A program made the translations under genes and the position numbers. Shown here in pieces: positions 8,624 to 18,776 of a DNA stretch of 64,000 nucleotides. Each line of letters starts with the position of its first letter. Position 1 is the first letter of the stretch. Source of the DNA: Pseudoclavibacter sp. CFCC 11306 (GTDB lineage Bacteria > Actinomycetota > Actinomycetes > Actinomycetales > Microbacteriaceae); NCBI RefSeq assembly GCF_008831235.1, contig NZ_WBKF01000001.1, positions 1,236,529-1,300,528 on the forward strand. The letters run 5' to 3'. A model generated the notes under the pieces. That model saw nothing but the letters and a program-made list of their open reading frames with translations, searched no databases and was not told the DNA's origin.

Positions 8624-8851
8624 ATGCAGGCAGACGCGACGGGGGACTACAGCGGCGGGGTGATGCGGCTCGAGATCAGCCACAGCGGTGTGTTGATCGG
8701 ACGCTGGGTGATTCGTGCACGCCGTGTCTCGGACGTACAGCGGGCAATGCTCCCCGAGGGTTGGCGGGTCGAGCTGCGCAAGACGTCGGCCGGCGGCAGT
8801 AGGTGGAGAGGCCGCGCGTACCGGCCGAAAGACTGGGCGAAGAGGCTCTAG
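8624..8851 (+). CDS. Hypothetical small basic phage protein
   Basis: The protein would have 75 residues, starting MQADATGDYSGGVMRLEIS, with many Arg and Trp residues near the end. Third codon positions are strongly G/C, as in real genes here. There is no convincing ribosome binding site, and it lies just after the late-operon terminator. It may be a separate short gene or a chance frame. Confidence 0.35.
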   Translation: MQADATGDYSGGVMRLEISHSGVLIGRWVIRARRVSDVQRAMLPEGWRVELRKTSAGGSRWRGRAYRPKDWAKRL

Positions 8852-8876
8852 TGGTCTAGTGAAACGGGCACTTCGT

Positions 8877-9044
8877 TCAACATGCTGACAGTTTGGCGCG
8901 ATTACGCAGCGTGTCTCGGCGCTGAGCCTCACCACGTACCAGCCATTCCGCTTCTTGGCGAGCTTCAGCCTGCTGGCGACGGGCTTCCTCTGAGAGAGTC
9001 ACGCGCTTCGAAGGTTGCGCTACAACCTTTTTAGTCTTCCTCAT
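8877..9044 (-). CDS. Small charged helical phage protein (55 residues)
   Basis: The reading frame of 55 codons starts MRKTKKVVAQPSKRVTLSEE and continues with an Arg/Gln/Glu-rich helix. The ATG at 9044 has GGAAGGGAG upstream at good spacing. The sequence is strongly amphipathic and charged, with no hydrophobic segment; it could bind nucleic acid or a protein partner. It is the last gene of a leftward group behind the GAF-like gene, 53 bases after it. Codon use is less G/C-biased than in the late genes, consistent with a separately acquired gene. Confidence 0.55.
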   Translation of the reverse strand: MRKTKKVVAQPSKRVTLSEEARRQQAEARQEAEWLVRGEAQRRDTLRNRAKLSAC

Positions 9045-9097
9045 GTCCACTCCCTTCCTCGTTCTTCCACACTAGTGGCTGCGTGTGACATTGGCCC

Positions 9098-9991
9098 TTA
9101 TTTTTCAGTGCCGTTCCGAATCTGAAACCCAACTGTGATGAGCCCTGCGAGCAGTCTCATGACACGTTCGTCAGTCGGGTCGAGGTCACCAGGCTCAGCT
9201 GAATCGACCGTCAGCATGCCGTAGACGCGATCTTCGTGCTTCAGAGGTGCCGAGATGTATGTCGCATACCCGTTGCCAGACCCTTGCCAGTCGGGGTCGG
9301 TTTCATCAGCCACGTTCCCGATGAACTTCGGCTTGTGGGCTTTGGCAAGCCAAGCAAGCACCTTGTCACCCCGACCGCCATCGCCAGATATAAACGGTCG
9401 AGGCTCTTCGTCTCGACCGTTCCCTGGCGGCGCGAAGTAGTTCATGACGACCAGTTTTGTTTTCAGCCCTGAGCCTGACTCTCGACGGTACACGACCATT
9501 CGGTACTTTTCTGCAGAAGTGATCAGCATAGGCGCCATCCCAAGCGCTGTACCCACCAGCTGGACAAGCTTCGCCTCGCGTTTATTTGACTTGCACGCAG
9601 CCAGATACCGAAGGTCATGAACGACTGGAAGGAATGCCGCTTTGAGCGCAGCTTGGAGACTCACTGCCTCCTGTGTGGCCTTCTCAATCTCTGCATCTTT
9701 GGCCTTGATGGCATTGGATAGTTCCTGGTCAGCCTTTTCTTTGGCCGTAATCTCAGCCTGGCGATAGTTGCCCATTTGAAGGATTTTGACGACCAGCCCG
9801 ACTACAGCACACACTACTCCAAAAACCAACAGTAGCATGTTTGTGGTGTCAGCGCCGAACAAAGTGAGCAACAACGTTGAAACTATGCCTAAAACGCTTG
9901 CAACTACATCAGGCAGCCACCATATACGGGGAAACCACGCATCAACCCAGCGCTTGACTCGATCCCGCATCGCCTGGGTTCCATTAGTCAT
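9098..9991 (-). CDS. Membrane-anchored GAF-like sensor protein (prophage accessory gene)
   Basis: The protein has 297 residues from ATG at 9991; a TTG 24 bases upstream is possible. Two membrane helices lie near the N terminus (about 25-46 and 50-72). A Lys/Glu/Ala-rich coiled coil spans about 75-120. The C-terminal part (about 125-295) ends with a GAF-like pattern (ISAPLKHEDRVYGMLTVDS). GAF domains bind small molecules including cyclic nucleotides and often dimerise. The gene is visibly richer in A/T than its neighbours and lies in the accessory slot between lysis genes and integrase. Lysogenic conversion, superinfection exclusion or defence is plausible, but no nucleotidyl cyclase or other partner is visible. 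Confidence 0.6.
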   Translation of the reverse strand: MTNGTQAMRDRVKRWVDAWFPRIWWLPDVVASVLGIVSTLLLTLFGADTTNMLLLVFGVVCAVVGLVVKILQMGNYRQAEITAKEKADQELSNAIKAKDAEIEKATQEAVSLQAALKAAFLPVVHDLRYLAACKSNKREAKLVQLVGTALGMAPMLITSAEKYRMVVYRRESGSGLKTKLVVMNYFAPPGNGRDEEPRPFISGDGGRGDKVLAWLAKAHKPKFIGNVADETDPDWQGSGNGYATYISAPLKHEDRVYGMLTVDSAEPGDLDPTDERVMRLLAGLITVGFQIRNGTEK

Positions 9992-10042
9992 CCCAGGCAC
10001 ACACACCCCCAACAAGCTAAGCAGAACTATCAGCCATTCATC

Positions 10043-10234
10043 CTAGTCGTCTTGCTGTCCATACCGGCACTGAATTACTCCCTCGACCATCGCCACCCGC
10101 TGCTCCCACTCCTCCAGGCTCACCGGCCCGCCGACACACAGCGCCCTGTATCTGCGCAGCCAAGCCAGCCGCTCCTCCAGCTCCGCGATCTCGTCATCAG
10201 TGTGCGCGGCCTCCACAGCAGGATCAATCATCAT
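10043..10234 (-). CDS. Small coiled-coil protein coupled to the integrase
   Basis: The protein has 63 residues, and its ATG overlaps the integrase stop codon (ATGA at 10,231-10,234), so it is translated with or after the integrase. It is acidic and helical (TDDEIAELEERLAWLRRYRA). A small gene coupled to an integrase raises the possibility of a directionality or regulatory factor. Excisionases are usually basic with a winged helix, which is not evident here. Function unknown. Confidence 0.6.
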   Translation of the reverse strand: MMIDPAVEAAHTDDEIAELEERLAWLRRYRALCVGGPVSLEEWEQRVAMVEGVIQCRYGQQDD

Positions 10235-11457
10235 GAGAGCAGTCTGACAGAGCGCGCCAGTGGGGCTGTGGATAAGCCGTTCTTTGGCAGGGCTTTGGGA
10301 GAAGTGACAACGCTGTCAGGGCCCATAATCCGCTCGAGCGCATCCACAGCATCCTGCTGAGCCTGCGGCATCAGATGGCCGTAGATGCGTGTCGTCGTGC
10401 GGATGTCAGCGTGGCCCAGCCGCCTCGACACCACATACAGAGGCACGCCAGCCTGGATCAGCCACGACGCATGCGTGTGCCGCAGGTCATGCGGCCGCGG
10501 GCACTTCCCCAACCCCTCCGCCTGTGCGCCCTGCACGGCCTGCTGCCACGCCGCCTGGTGAAAGTTCGTGTTCCGCAACGGCCCCGCCCACTTGTTCTCG
10601 AACAGCCAGTGCGAGCGCCGCTCCACGGCGACCAGTTCCTCAGCGAGCTCGACACGAATCGACACGTCACGCACCGACTGATCGTTCTTCGGCGGGCCGA
10701 TGATGTTACGGCGACGGACGCTGCGCGTCCACGCTTTCGTCACGTGCACGATCGGCACGCTCCCCGACATGTCCAGGTCAGAGACGTTCAGCGCCGACGC
10801 CTCGCTGTATCGCAGCCCCGACTCCACCAGGAAGCGCGTCAGCGGCTGGTAATACTCGGGCACGTGCTCGAGCAGCAGGTCGAATTCCGGCCGGGTCAGG
10901 AACGTCGCCCGGCGGCCGCCACGCTGATCGCGCTGCAGCTCCACCTGATCGCACGGGTTGTCCGCACGCCAGCCGCACCGAATCGCCGTCTTGAATGCCG
11001 ACGACAGCAGACCTTTCGCGTTGTGAATGGTCTTCGCTGACTTGCCCCTCCCCCGCTCCCACTGCACCCACTCGACGATATGGTCGGCGGTCACATCCTC
11101 GACGAGGAGCGCGCCGAGCTGCCCGAGCAGGTGGTCGCGGGCGAGCGCCCGGTAGCCGTCCACTGTCCCGTCCGTGGGGCGTGTCAGGGAATTGATGTGC
11201 CGCTCGATCATCTTCGCCACCGTCGGCTTCGTGGCGTTCGTGCGGCGCAGCGTCTCGACTGCGAGGGTGAGCGACTGTCCATTCGCGTCGAGCAGCTGCC
11301 GGTACGTGGTCGCGTCGCGCTCGGTGGGGAATGTCTCGGAGCGCTGTCGCTTCGTGACGGGGTCGCGCCACAGCACCCGCCACGTGGTGGTGCCGTCTTT
11401 TCGGGCGTAGGAACGAATTGAGGCCATGCCTCTCAGCATGGCCTCAACCACCGACAT
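10231..11457 (-). CDS. int: Tyrosine recombinase (phage integrase)
   Basis: The protein has 408 residues. An AP2-like arm-binding region (about 11-60) is followed by a SAM-like core-binding domain (about 78-165) and the catalytic domain (about 185-375). The catalytic set is visible: Arg216 in ESGLRYSEA, candidate Lys257, His323 and Arg326 in HDLRHTHAS, His349 in GHADIRT, and Tyr359 in RIYGH. It catalyses site-specific integration and excision. The 5' end faces tRNA-Ser 56 bases away. The start is uncertain: Met1, Met7 and Met11 are all possible, and the latter two lie within the arms of a perfect inverted repeat. Confidence 0.95.
   Translation of the reverse strand: MSVVEAMLRGMASIRSYARKDGTTTWRVLWRDPVTKRQRSETFPTERDATTYRQLLDANGQSLTLAVETLRRTNATKPTVAKMIERHINSLTRPTDGTVDGYRALARDHLLGQLGALLVEDVTADHIVEWVQWERGRGKSAKTIHNAKGLLSSAFKTAIRCGWRADNPCDQVELQRDQRGGRRATFLTRPEFDLLLEHVPEYYQPLTRFLVESGLRYSEASALNVSDLDMSGSVPIVHVTKAWTRSVRRRNIIGPPKNDQSVRDVSIRVELAEELVAVERRSHWLFENKWAGPLRNTNFHQAAWQQAVQGAQAEGLGKCPRPHDLRHTHASWLIQAGVPLYVVSRRLGHADIRTTTRIYGHLMPQAQQDAVDALERIMGPDSVVTSPKALPKNGLSTAPLARSVRLLS
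11418..11447. repeat. Perfect 11-bp inverted repeat over the integrase start codons
   Basis: TTGAGGCCATG (11,418-11,428) and CATGGCCTCAA (11,437-11,447) are exact inverted copies separated by eight bases. Each arm contains one possible integrase ATG (codons 7 and 11). It may be an operator for a phage repressor or integrase itself, or an mRNA hairpin that restricts translation of integrase. Confidence 0.8.
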
Positions 11458-11513
11458 CTTTCAACGCCGGTTCCCAACTTTTCAACCGAGACCCTTACAA
11501 GCCCCGGTATTAC

Positions 11514-11601
11514 TGGCGGTGACGGCGGGATTTGAACCCGCGGTAGGTTGCCCTACACATCATTTCGAGTGATGCACTTTCGGCCGCTCAGACACGTCAC
11601 C
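11514..11601 (-). tRNA. tRNA-Ser (anticodon CGA), likely phage attachment site
   Basis: The minus-strand sequence folds as a class II tRNA. The acceptor stem is GGTGACG paired with CGTCACC, the anticodon loop is CTCGAAA (anticodon CGA, decoding UCG), and the long variable arm is GTAGGGCAACCTAC. The T arm is GCGGGTTCAAATCCCGC, and the gene encodes G plus CCA at the 3' end. The 3' end borders the prophage integrase, the standard position for a phage attB/attR site. The tRNA appears intact after integration. Confidence 0.93.
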
Positions 11602-11671
11602 GCAAGCAAATATAGCGGAGTCGGACCGACTCGCCAAATCCGTCCGGGGAGCACAGTCGGCAGAGACGATC

Positions 11672-12337
11672 TCAGAACCCGAGCAGCAGCCGCAGCCCCA
11701 GCGCGAACATGATGACGGCGATACAGATGTCCAGGATCTGCCAGGCCCTCGGCTTCGCGAAGAGCGGCCGCAGCATCCGCGCACCGAACCCGAGCGCGTA
11801 GAACCAGACGAAGCTCGACAGGATCGCCCCAGCGGCCCACCACCACGGGTGCGTCTGGTGCTGCGCGAGCGAGCCGAGCAGCACCACGGTGTCGATGTAG
11901 ACGTGCGGATTCAGCCAGGTGAACGCCAGCACGGTGAGCAGCACCGAGATCAGCGAGCGGCGACCGCGGCCTGCGTCCGTCTCGGCATCGGTGTCGCCAG
12001 CACCTGTCGCTGTCCCGGCATCGACGGCCATCGCCGTCGGTTTCAGCGCCCGCTTCGCCGCGAGCACCCCGTACCCGATCAGGAACGCCGCACCGACCGC
12101 ACGAATCACCGTCATCACCACCGGCAGCGACTGCACCAACGCGCCGACCCCGGCCACACCCGCGATGATCAGCACCGCATCCGACAGGGCGCACACGGTG
12201 ACGACCGGCAGCATCACCGACCGACTCGCGGTCACCCCCAGTCGCAGCAGATAGGCGTTCTGGCTGCCGATCGCGACGATCAGCGAGAGACCGGTCATCA
12301 GGCCGAGCGCCGAGGAGAGCAGGAGTGAGTTTTGCAT
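11672..12337 (-). CDS. lysE: LysE/ArgO-family amino-acid exporter
   Basis: The protein has 221 residues from ATG at 12,337; a TTG ten codons upstream is less likely. It has about six hydrophobic helices and the family's N-terminal pattern with IVAIGSQNAYLLRLG. A variable Ala/Asp/Thr loop lies at about 115-130, and WLNPHVYIDTV opens the second half. LysE proteins export L-lysine and L-arginine (or related basic amino acids) by secondary transport. Divergent transcription from a LysG-type regulator over a short shared region is the classic lysEG arrangement, so induction by intracellular basic amino acids is expected. Confidence 0.9.
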   Translation of the reverse strand: MQNSLLLSSALGLMTGLSLIVAIGSQNAYLLRLGVTASRSVMLPVVTVCALSDAVLIIAGVAGVGALVQSLPVVMTVIRAVGAAFLIGYGVLAAKRALKPTAMAVDAGTATGAGDTDAETDAGRGRRSLISVLLTVLAFTWLNPHVYIDTVVLLGSLAQHQTHPWWWAAGAILSSFVWFYALGFGARMLRPLFAKPRAWQILDICIAVIMFALGLRLLLGF

Positions 12338-12373
12338 GCTTCGATCGTCACCCGAGCCGTAGATCAAGTCCAG

Positions 12374-12404
12374 CTAATCTATCTAAACCTGCATTAGATA
12401 CTCT
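12374..12404. promoter_or_regulatory. lysE/lysG intergenic operator and lysG leaderless promoter
   Basis: CTAAT (12,374-12,378) and ATTAG (12,393-12,397) are inverted copies; ATCTA and TAGAT extend the dyad. This fits a LysR-type binding site between the divergent genes. TACTCT (12,399-12,404) lies six bases before the lysG ATG and is a likely -10 box of a leaderless transcript. Confidence 0.55.
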
Positions 12405-12410
12405 TCATAC

Positions 12411-13385
12411 ATGATGTCCTTTCAGCTCGACCACGCCGCCACCCTCGTCGCTCTCGTCGACGAGGGCAGCTTCGAACGCGCGGCCCGCTCTCTGCATGTG
12501 ACTCCCTCGGCAGTCTCGCAGCGCATCCATGCGATGGAAGAGGCGGTCGGCAGCGTGCTCGTCCAGCGCACCACCCCGGTCGTGCCGACGCAGGCGGGCC
12601 GGGTGGCCCTGCGCTACGCCCGTCAGCTGCTGCTGGTCAGCGCAGATGCAGCGCGTGCGCTCCGCCTCGACGGCGGCGGCCCGACTGCGGCCCACCGCGG
12701 CGACGGGGACGCGGGTGATGCGGCCTCGAGCCTGACGATCACCATTCCGATCGCGGCGAACGGAGACAGTCTCGCGACCTGGTTCCTTGGTGCGCTGGCC
12801 GCGACTCGCGATCGGATCGACGCGGTGTATGACATCCGCCGAGAAGACGAGGAGCTCGCCACTCGACTGCTGCGTCGAGGCGAGGTGATGGCGGCCATCA
12901 CGACGACGGCGAAACCGGTGCAGGGCTGCACGAGCACGCCTCTCGGAATGATGCGCTACCGGGCGGTGTCCTCGCCCGGCTTCTACGAGCGATGGTGTCG
13001 AGAGCCAGACGACGAGACAGCCGGCAGCCCGCTCGGCTGGCCCCTGCGCCGGCTCGCACCGATGATCAACTTCGACCGCTCCGACATGCTGCAGCAGCGC
13101 TATCTCGACTCAGTGCTGGGCAAGGCCGCCCAGCCACCGAGCCATTATGTTCCCGCCGCGCAGGACTTCGGCGACGCCATCGTGCTCGGTCTCGGCTGGG
13201 GTCTGCTCCCAGATCAGCAGGCCGACGAGTGGCTGCGCGCGGGCCGACTCGTCGAGCTCATGCCCGGTTCTGCAGTGCACGTGCCGCTGCACTGGCAGCG
13301 ATGGAAGCTGCCCTCCGATGCGTTGGAGCTGCTCAGCGAAACTGTCGTGGCACACGCCGCGCAGAGCCTGCTGCGCAACGAGTAG
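12411..13385 (+). CDS. lysG: LysG/ArgP-type LysR family regulator of the exporter
   Basis: The protein has 324 residues. Residues 5-63 form the LysR winged helix-turn-helix (FERAARSLHVTPSAVSQRIHAME). The rest is the ligand-binding domain, with a short Gly/Asp-rich insertion near residue 95. ArgP/LysG proteins activate exporter genes when basic amino acids accumulate. No ribosome binding site is visible; a TACTCT box six bases upstream suggests a leaderless transcript starting at the ATG. A second ATG follows directly at 12,414. Confidence 0.9.
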   Translation: MMSFQLDHAATLVALVDEGSFERAARSLHVTPSAVSQRIHAMEEAVGSVLVQRTTPVVPTQAGRVALRYARQLLLVSADAARALRLDGGGPTAAHRGDGDAGDAASSLTITIPIAANGDSLATWFLGALAATRDRIDAVYDIRREDEELATRLLRRGEVMAAITTTAKPVQGCTSTPLGMMRYRAVSSPGFYERWCREPDDETAGSPLGWPLRRLAPMINFDRSDMLQQRYLDSVLGKAAQPPSHYVPAAQDFGDAIVLGLGWGLLPDQQADEWLRAGRLVELMPGSAVHVPLHWQRWKLPSDALELLSETVVAHAAQSLLRNE

Positions 13386-13442
13386 CGCAGACAGGAACGC
13401 CCCAGACCGCTCCGTGTCAGTGGGGTCGCCTACTGTGGACGC

Positions 13443-14810
13443 ATGGCGAAGAACACAATTGCTCCGTACCACTGCACAGAGTGCGGCTTCAAGGCGTCGA
13501 AGTGGGTCGGCCGGTGCCCCGAATGCCAGGCTTGGGGCACCGTCGTCGAGGTCGGCACGCAGACCGGCATCGTCAGCGGCCGCCGCGGGTCGGTGCAGAT
13601 GGTCGATGCGTTGGGCGCGCTGCCGACGCTCGATGCAGACCGCCTTGCCCGGCCGATCACCGAGCTCTCGTCGCATGACGCCACACACGTGCCGACCGGC
13701 ATCGGCGAGCTCGACCGTGTGCTCGGCGGCGGCATCGTCCCGGGTGCGGCCATTCTGCTCAGCGGTGAGCCCGGCGTCGGCAAGTCGACCCTGCTGCTCG
13801 AAGTCGCCGCACGCTGGGCGGCCGAAGAGCGAACTGTGCTCTATCTGACCGCCGAGGAGTCCACCGGGCAGGTGCGTCTGCGTGCCGAACGCACCGGAGC
13901 CGTGCACGAGCATCTGCTGCTCGCCGCCGAGACCGATCTCACCGCCGCGCTCGCGCAGGTCGAGGCGGCACAGCCGTCACTGGTCATCGTCGACTCGGTG
14001 CAGACGATCACCGATGCGAGCATCGAAGGCATCCCTGGCGGCACGGCTCAGGTGCGAGCCGTCGCGCACACCCTGACCCGCGCGGCGAAGCAGTGGGGCA
14101 TCCCGCTGCTGCTCGTCGGCCACGTCACCAAAGACGGTTCGATCGCCGGCCCGCGCCTGCTCGAGCATCTCGTCGACGTCGTCTGCCAGTTCGAGGGCGA
14201 CCCCCAGACCTCACTGCGATTTCTGCGTGCGCACAAGAACCGTTTCGGTTCGATCGACGAGGTGGGCTGCTTCGAGATGGGAGGCGAAGGCATCCGTGAG
14301 GTGCCCGACCCCTCAGGGCTGTTCCTCACCCGAGGCAGCGACGTGCCGGGCACGATCGTCACCATCGCGATGGAGGGTCGCCGTGCGCTGCCGGTCGAGA
14401 TTCAGGCACTCGTCGTGACGTCGACCGCGCCGCAGCCGCGTCGGGTCACCAACGGGCTCGACTCATCGCGCGTCTCGATGCTGATCGCCGTCCTCGAGCG
14501 TCGCGCAGGCATCACCGTGAGCAATATGGAGGTCTACGTCTCAACTGTGGGCGGGGTGAAGGTGACCGACCCGGCCGCCGACCTGCCCATCGCACTGGCC
14601 ATCGCATCCGCTGCCACCGGGCGTGCGATCGACGAGCACACCGTCGCCTACGGCGAGATCAGCCTCGCCGGTCAGGTGCGCCGCGCCGCCCAGTCGGCCC
14701 AGCGCGCCGACGAGGCCGTGCGCCTCGGATACGCCACCCATCTCGACGATCGCAGCGTCTCAAGCCTGCACGAGGCACTGGCGAGAGCGCTGCAGCCCCG
14801 CAGAGCGTGA
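13443..14810 (+). CDS. radA: DNA repair protein RadA (Sms)
   Basis: The protein has 455 residues, normal for the family. An N-terminal C4 zinc finger (Cys11, Cys14, Cys25, Cys28) is followed by a RecA-like ATPase with Walker A GEPGVGKS at 108-115. The RadA signature KNRFG lies near residue 260, and a Lon-like C-terminal domain completes it. RadA promotes branch migration and processing of recombination intermediates. There is no ribosome binding site; TACTGT (13,431-13,436) six bases before the ATG indicates a leaderless mRNA. The gene is alone on its strand, convergent with the next one. Confidence 0.97.
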   Translation: MAKNTIAPYHCTECGFKASKWVGRCPECQAWGTVVEVGTQTGIVSGRRGSVQMVDALGALPTLDADRLARPITELSSHDATHVPTGIGELDRVLGGGIVPGAAILLSGEPGVGKSTLLLEVAARWAAEERTVLYLTAEESTGQVRLRAERTGAVHEHLLLAAETDLTAALAQVEAAQPSLVIVDSVQTITDASIEGIPGGTAQVRAVAHTLTRAAKQWGIPLLLVGHVTKDGSIAGPRLLEHLVDVVCQFEGDPQTSLRFLRAHKNRFGSIDEVGCFEMGGEGIREVPDPSGLFLTRGSDVPGTIVTIAMEGRRALPVEIQALVVTSTAPQPRRVTNGLDSSRVSMLIAVLERRAGITVSNMEVYVSTVGGVKVTDPAADLPIALAIASAATGRAIDEHTVAYGEISLAGQVRRAAQSAQRADEAVRLGYATHLDDRSVSSLHEALARALQPRRA

Positions 14811-14820
14811 TGCCGTGCGG

Positions 14821-15483
14821 CTACTGCATGACGAACGAGTACTGCTCAGACGACCGGCCGACGATCGTGGCCTGCACCCAGTAGGTGCCGGCCACTGACG
14901 CGTGACGATCTTTCGAGCAGGTCGAGCCGTCGTTCATCGAGAGGTCCCACGAGACCGTTCCGGTCAGCGGTTTTCCGGGTTCCAGCACGTTCATGGCGTC
15001 GGAGGGATTCGCGATGCACGGCGTCGACTTCCAGATCTCGGCCGGCCCGGAGCCCACGACCAGCTCCTGCTGCGACGTGCCGACGTTGGCCGAACACGGC
15101 GCGGATGTGATGTTCGAGACTTCGTACACGAAGACCGGCTGCTGTGAGAACGAGTACTGGCCCTTCTCGGTCTTCACGCTCACCGAGAGTTCGCCGGGGT
15201 CACAGGTCGGCACCGAGCCCGGATCTGCCGACGGCGTGGCCGAGGCAGCAGGTTCGCTCTTCGCTGCGTCGTCGCTCGTGGGGTCTGCAGATCCTGTGCT
15301 CTGCGGCTCGCTCGTCTGCGAGGTCTGTGCAGCAGAGTCGGCTTCGCTGCTGCCTTTCCTGCTGCTCGTGGCGCAGCTCACCGCCCAGACGACAATCAGA
15401 ACGATGACGACCAGCAGAACGAGTGCTGCGAGACGCCTGCGACGATAGACCGCGGGGGAAGGACGTTTCGACGTGGCATGCAT
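14821..15483 (-). CDS. Exported or membrane-anchored hypothetical protein
   Basis: The protein has 220 residues. A basic N terminus (KRPSPAVYRRRR) precedes a single hydrophobic helix (about 18-37). A Ser/Thr/Ala/Asp-rich linker (40-95) follows. The C-terminal domain of about 125 residues is beta-rich with four or five cysteines, some probably disulfide-bonded outside the cell. A cysteine directly after the helix (VSCATSS) could be a lipobox variant. TAGTCT six bases upstream of the ATG suggests a leaderless transcript. Function unknown. Confidence 0.75.
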   Translation of the reverse strand: MHATSKRPSPAVYRRRRLAALVLLVVIVLIVVWAVSCATSSRKGSSEADSAAQTSQTSEPQSTGSADPTSDDAAKSEPAASATPSADPGSVPTCDPGELSVSVKTEKGQYSFSQQPVFVYEVSNITSAPCSANVGTSQQELVVGSGPAEIWKSTPCIANPSDAMNVLEPGKPLTGTVSWDLSMNDGSTCSKDRHASVAGTYWVQATIVGRSSEQYSFVMQ

Positions 15484-15492
15484 GGTTCCAGA

Positions 15493-16056
15493 CTACCGAT
15501 CGGCCGGGTCGTCGAATCGCCCTTGCCGGGCCGACTCATCGCCGTTCGACGAGTCATGGTCGAGGTGCAGGATCATGCGGGTGTTGCCCAAGGTGTTCTG
15601 CTTCACACGCTGCAGCTCGAGGAACTCTGCCACGCCTTCGTCGGGTGACCGCACGAGCTCGACATAGGTGTCGGGGTCGATTCCAGGATCGAGCATGCGG
15701 GTGAAGCCGCTGCGAGTGAAGAAGTCGACCTCGAAGGTCAGGCAGAAGATGCGCCACACCCCGATCGTGCGGCCGCGCTCGATGAGCGCTGACACCAGCT
15801 TGTGTCCGATGCCGTGCCCCTGCGCGGTGCGGTCGACGACGAGGGTGCGAATCTCGGCGAGATCCTCCCAGAAGATGTGCAGAGCGCCCGCGCCGACGAC
15901 GCGGCCGTCGAGCTCGGCGACCAGAAACTCCTGCGTCGCCTCGTAGAGCACCACCAGCTCTTTGCCGAGCAGTACGCGTTCCTCGACGTACGGAGTGATC
16001 AGGTCGCGAATGGCCTGAATGTCACTGGTGCGGGCGGAGCGAATCAAAAGAGCCAT
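15493..16056 (-). CDS. argA: Amino-acid N-acetyltransferase (N-acetylglutamate synthase, GNAT type)
   Basis: The protein has 187 residues. The GNAT fold covers about 3-155 with the acetyl-CoA motif around VDRTAQGHGIGHKLVSALI. The segment ITPYVEERVLLGKE near the N terminus is typical of the short actinobacterial enzyme that acetylates L-glutamate as the first step of arginine synthesis. The last 25 residues are acidic and probably disordered. TATTCT lies seven bases before the ATG, so the transcript may be leaderless, although a G-rich stretch could serve as ribosome binding site. Confidence 0.85.
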   Translation of the reverse strand: MALLIRSARTSDIQAIRDLITPYVEERVLLGKELVVLYEATQEFLVAELDGRVVGAGALHIFWEDLAEIRTLVVDRTAQGHGIGHKLVSALIERGRTIGVWRIFCLTFEVDFFTRSGFTRMLDPGIDPDTYVELVRSPDEGVAEFLELQRVKQNTLGNTRMILHLDHDSSNGDESARQGRFDDPADR

Positions 16057-16138
16057 GCCCCCCAGAATAACCCCTGGCGGGCATGGCGCCTCTGTTCTGC
16101 AGCACCGCGTCCCGTCTCAGAGACTCGGCATCGTGCGT

Positions 16139-18637
<2,499 letters not shown>

Positions 18638-18776
18638 GGCATCTCCTTCGCGGTTTGCCGGTTATGAACATCAAACCAGAAACCTGCCGCAGATCGGGGC
18701 GTGTTCGCCGTGGGCTAAGCGCACACCGGCGGCTGCGTCTCCGCTCGCGTCCTGCTCGGCGACGAGAGGGGTCAGA

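Larger units (their letters stand above)
1..11560. mobile_element. Right end of an integrated siphovirus-type prophage (left end outside window)
   Basis: Contiguous phage genes (tail tip, fibre, amidase, holin candidate) end in a tyrosine integrase whose 5' end faces a tRNA-Ser gene. Actinophages commonly integrate by recombining within the 3' end of a tRNA, so the right attachment site should lie in roughly 11,514-11,560. From 11,672 onward the genes are ordinary chromosomal ones. The left boundary, capsid, terminase, replication and repressor genes are not in the window. The exact core of the attachment site cannot be set without the left copy, so the right coordinate is an estimate. Confidence 0.85.
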
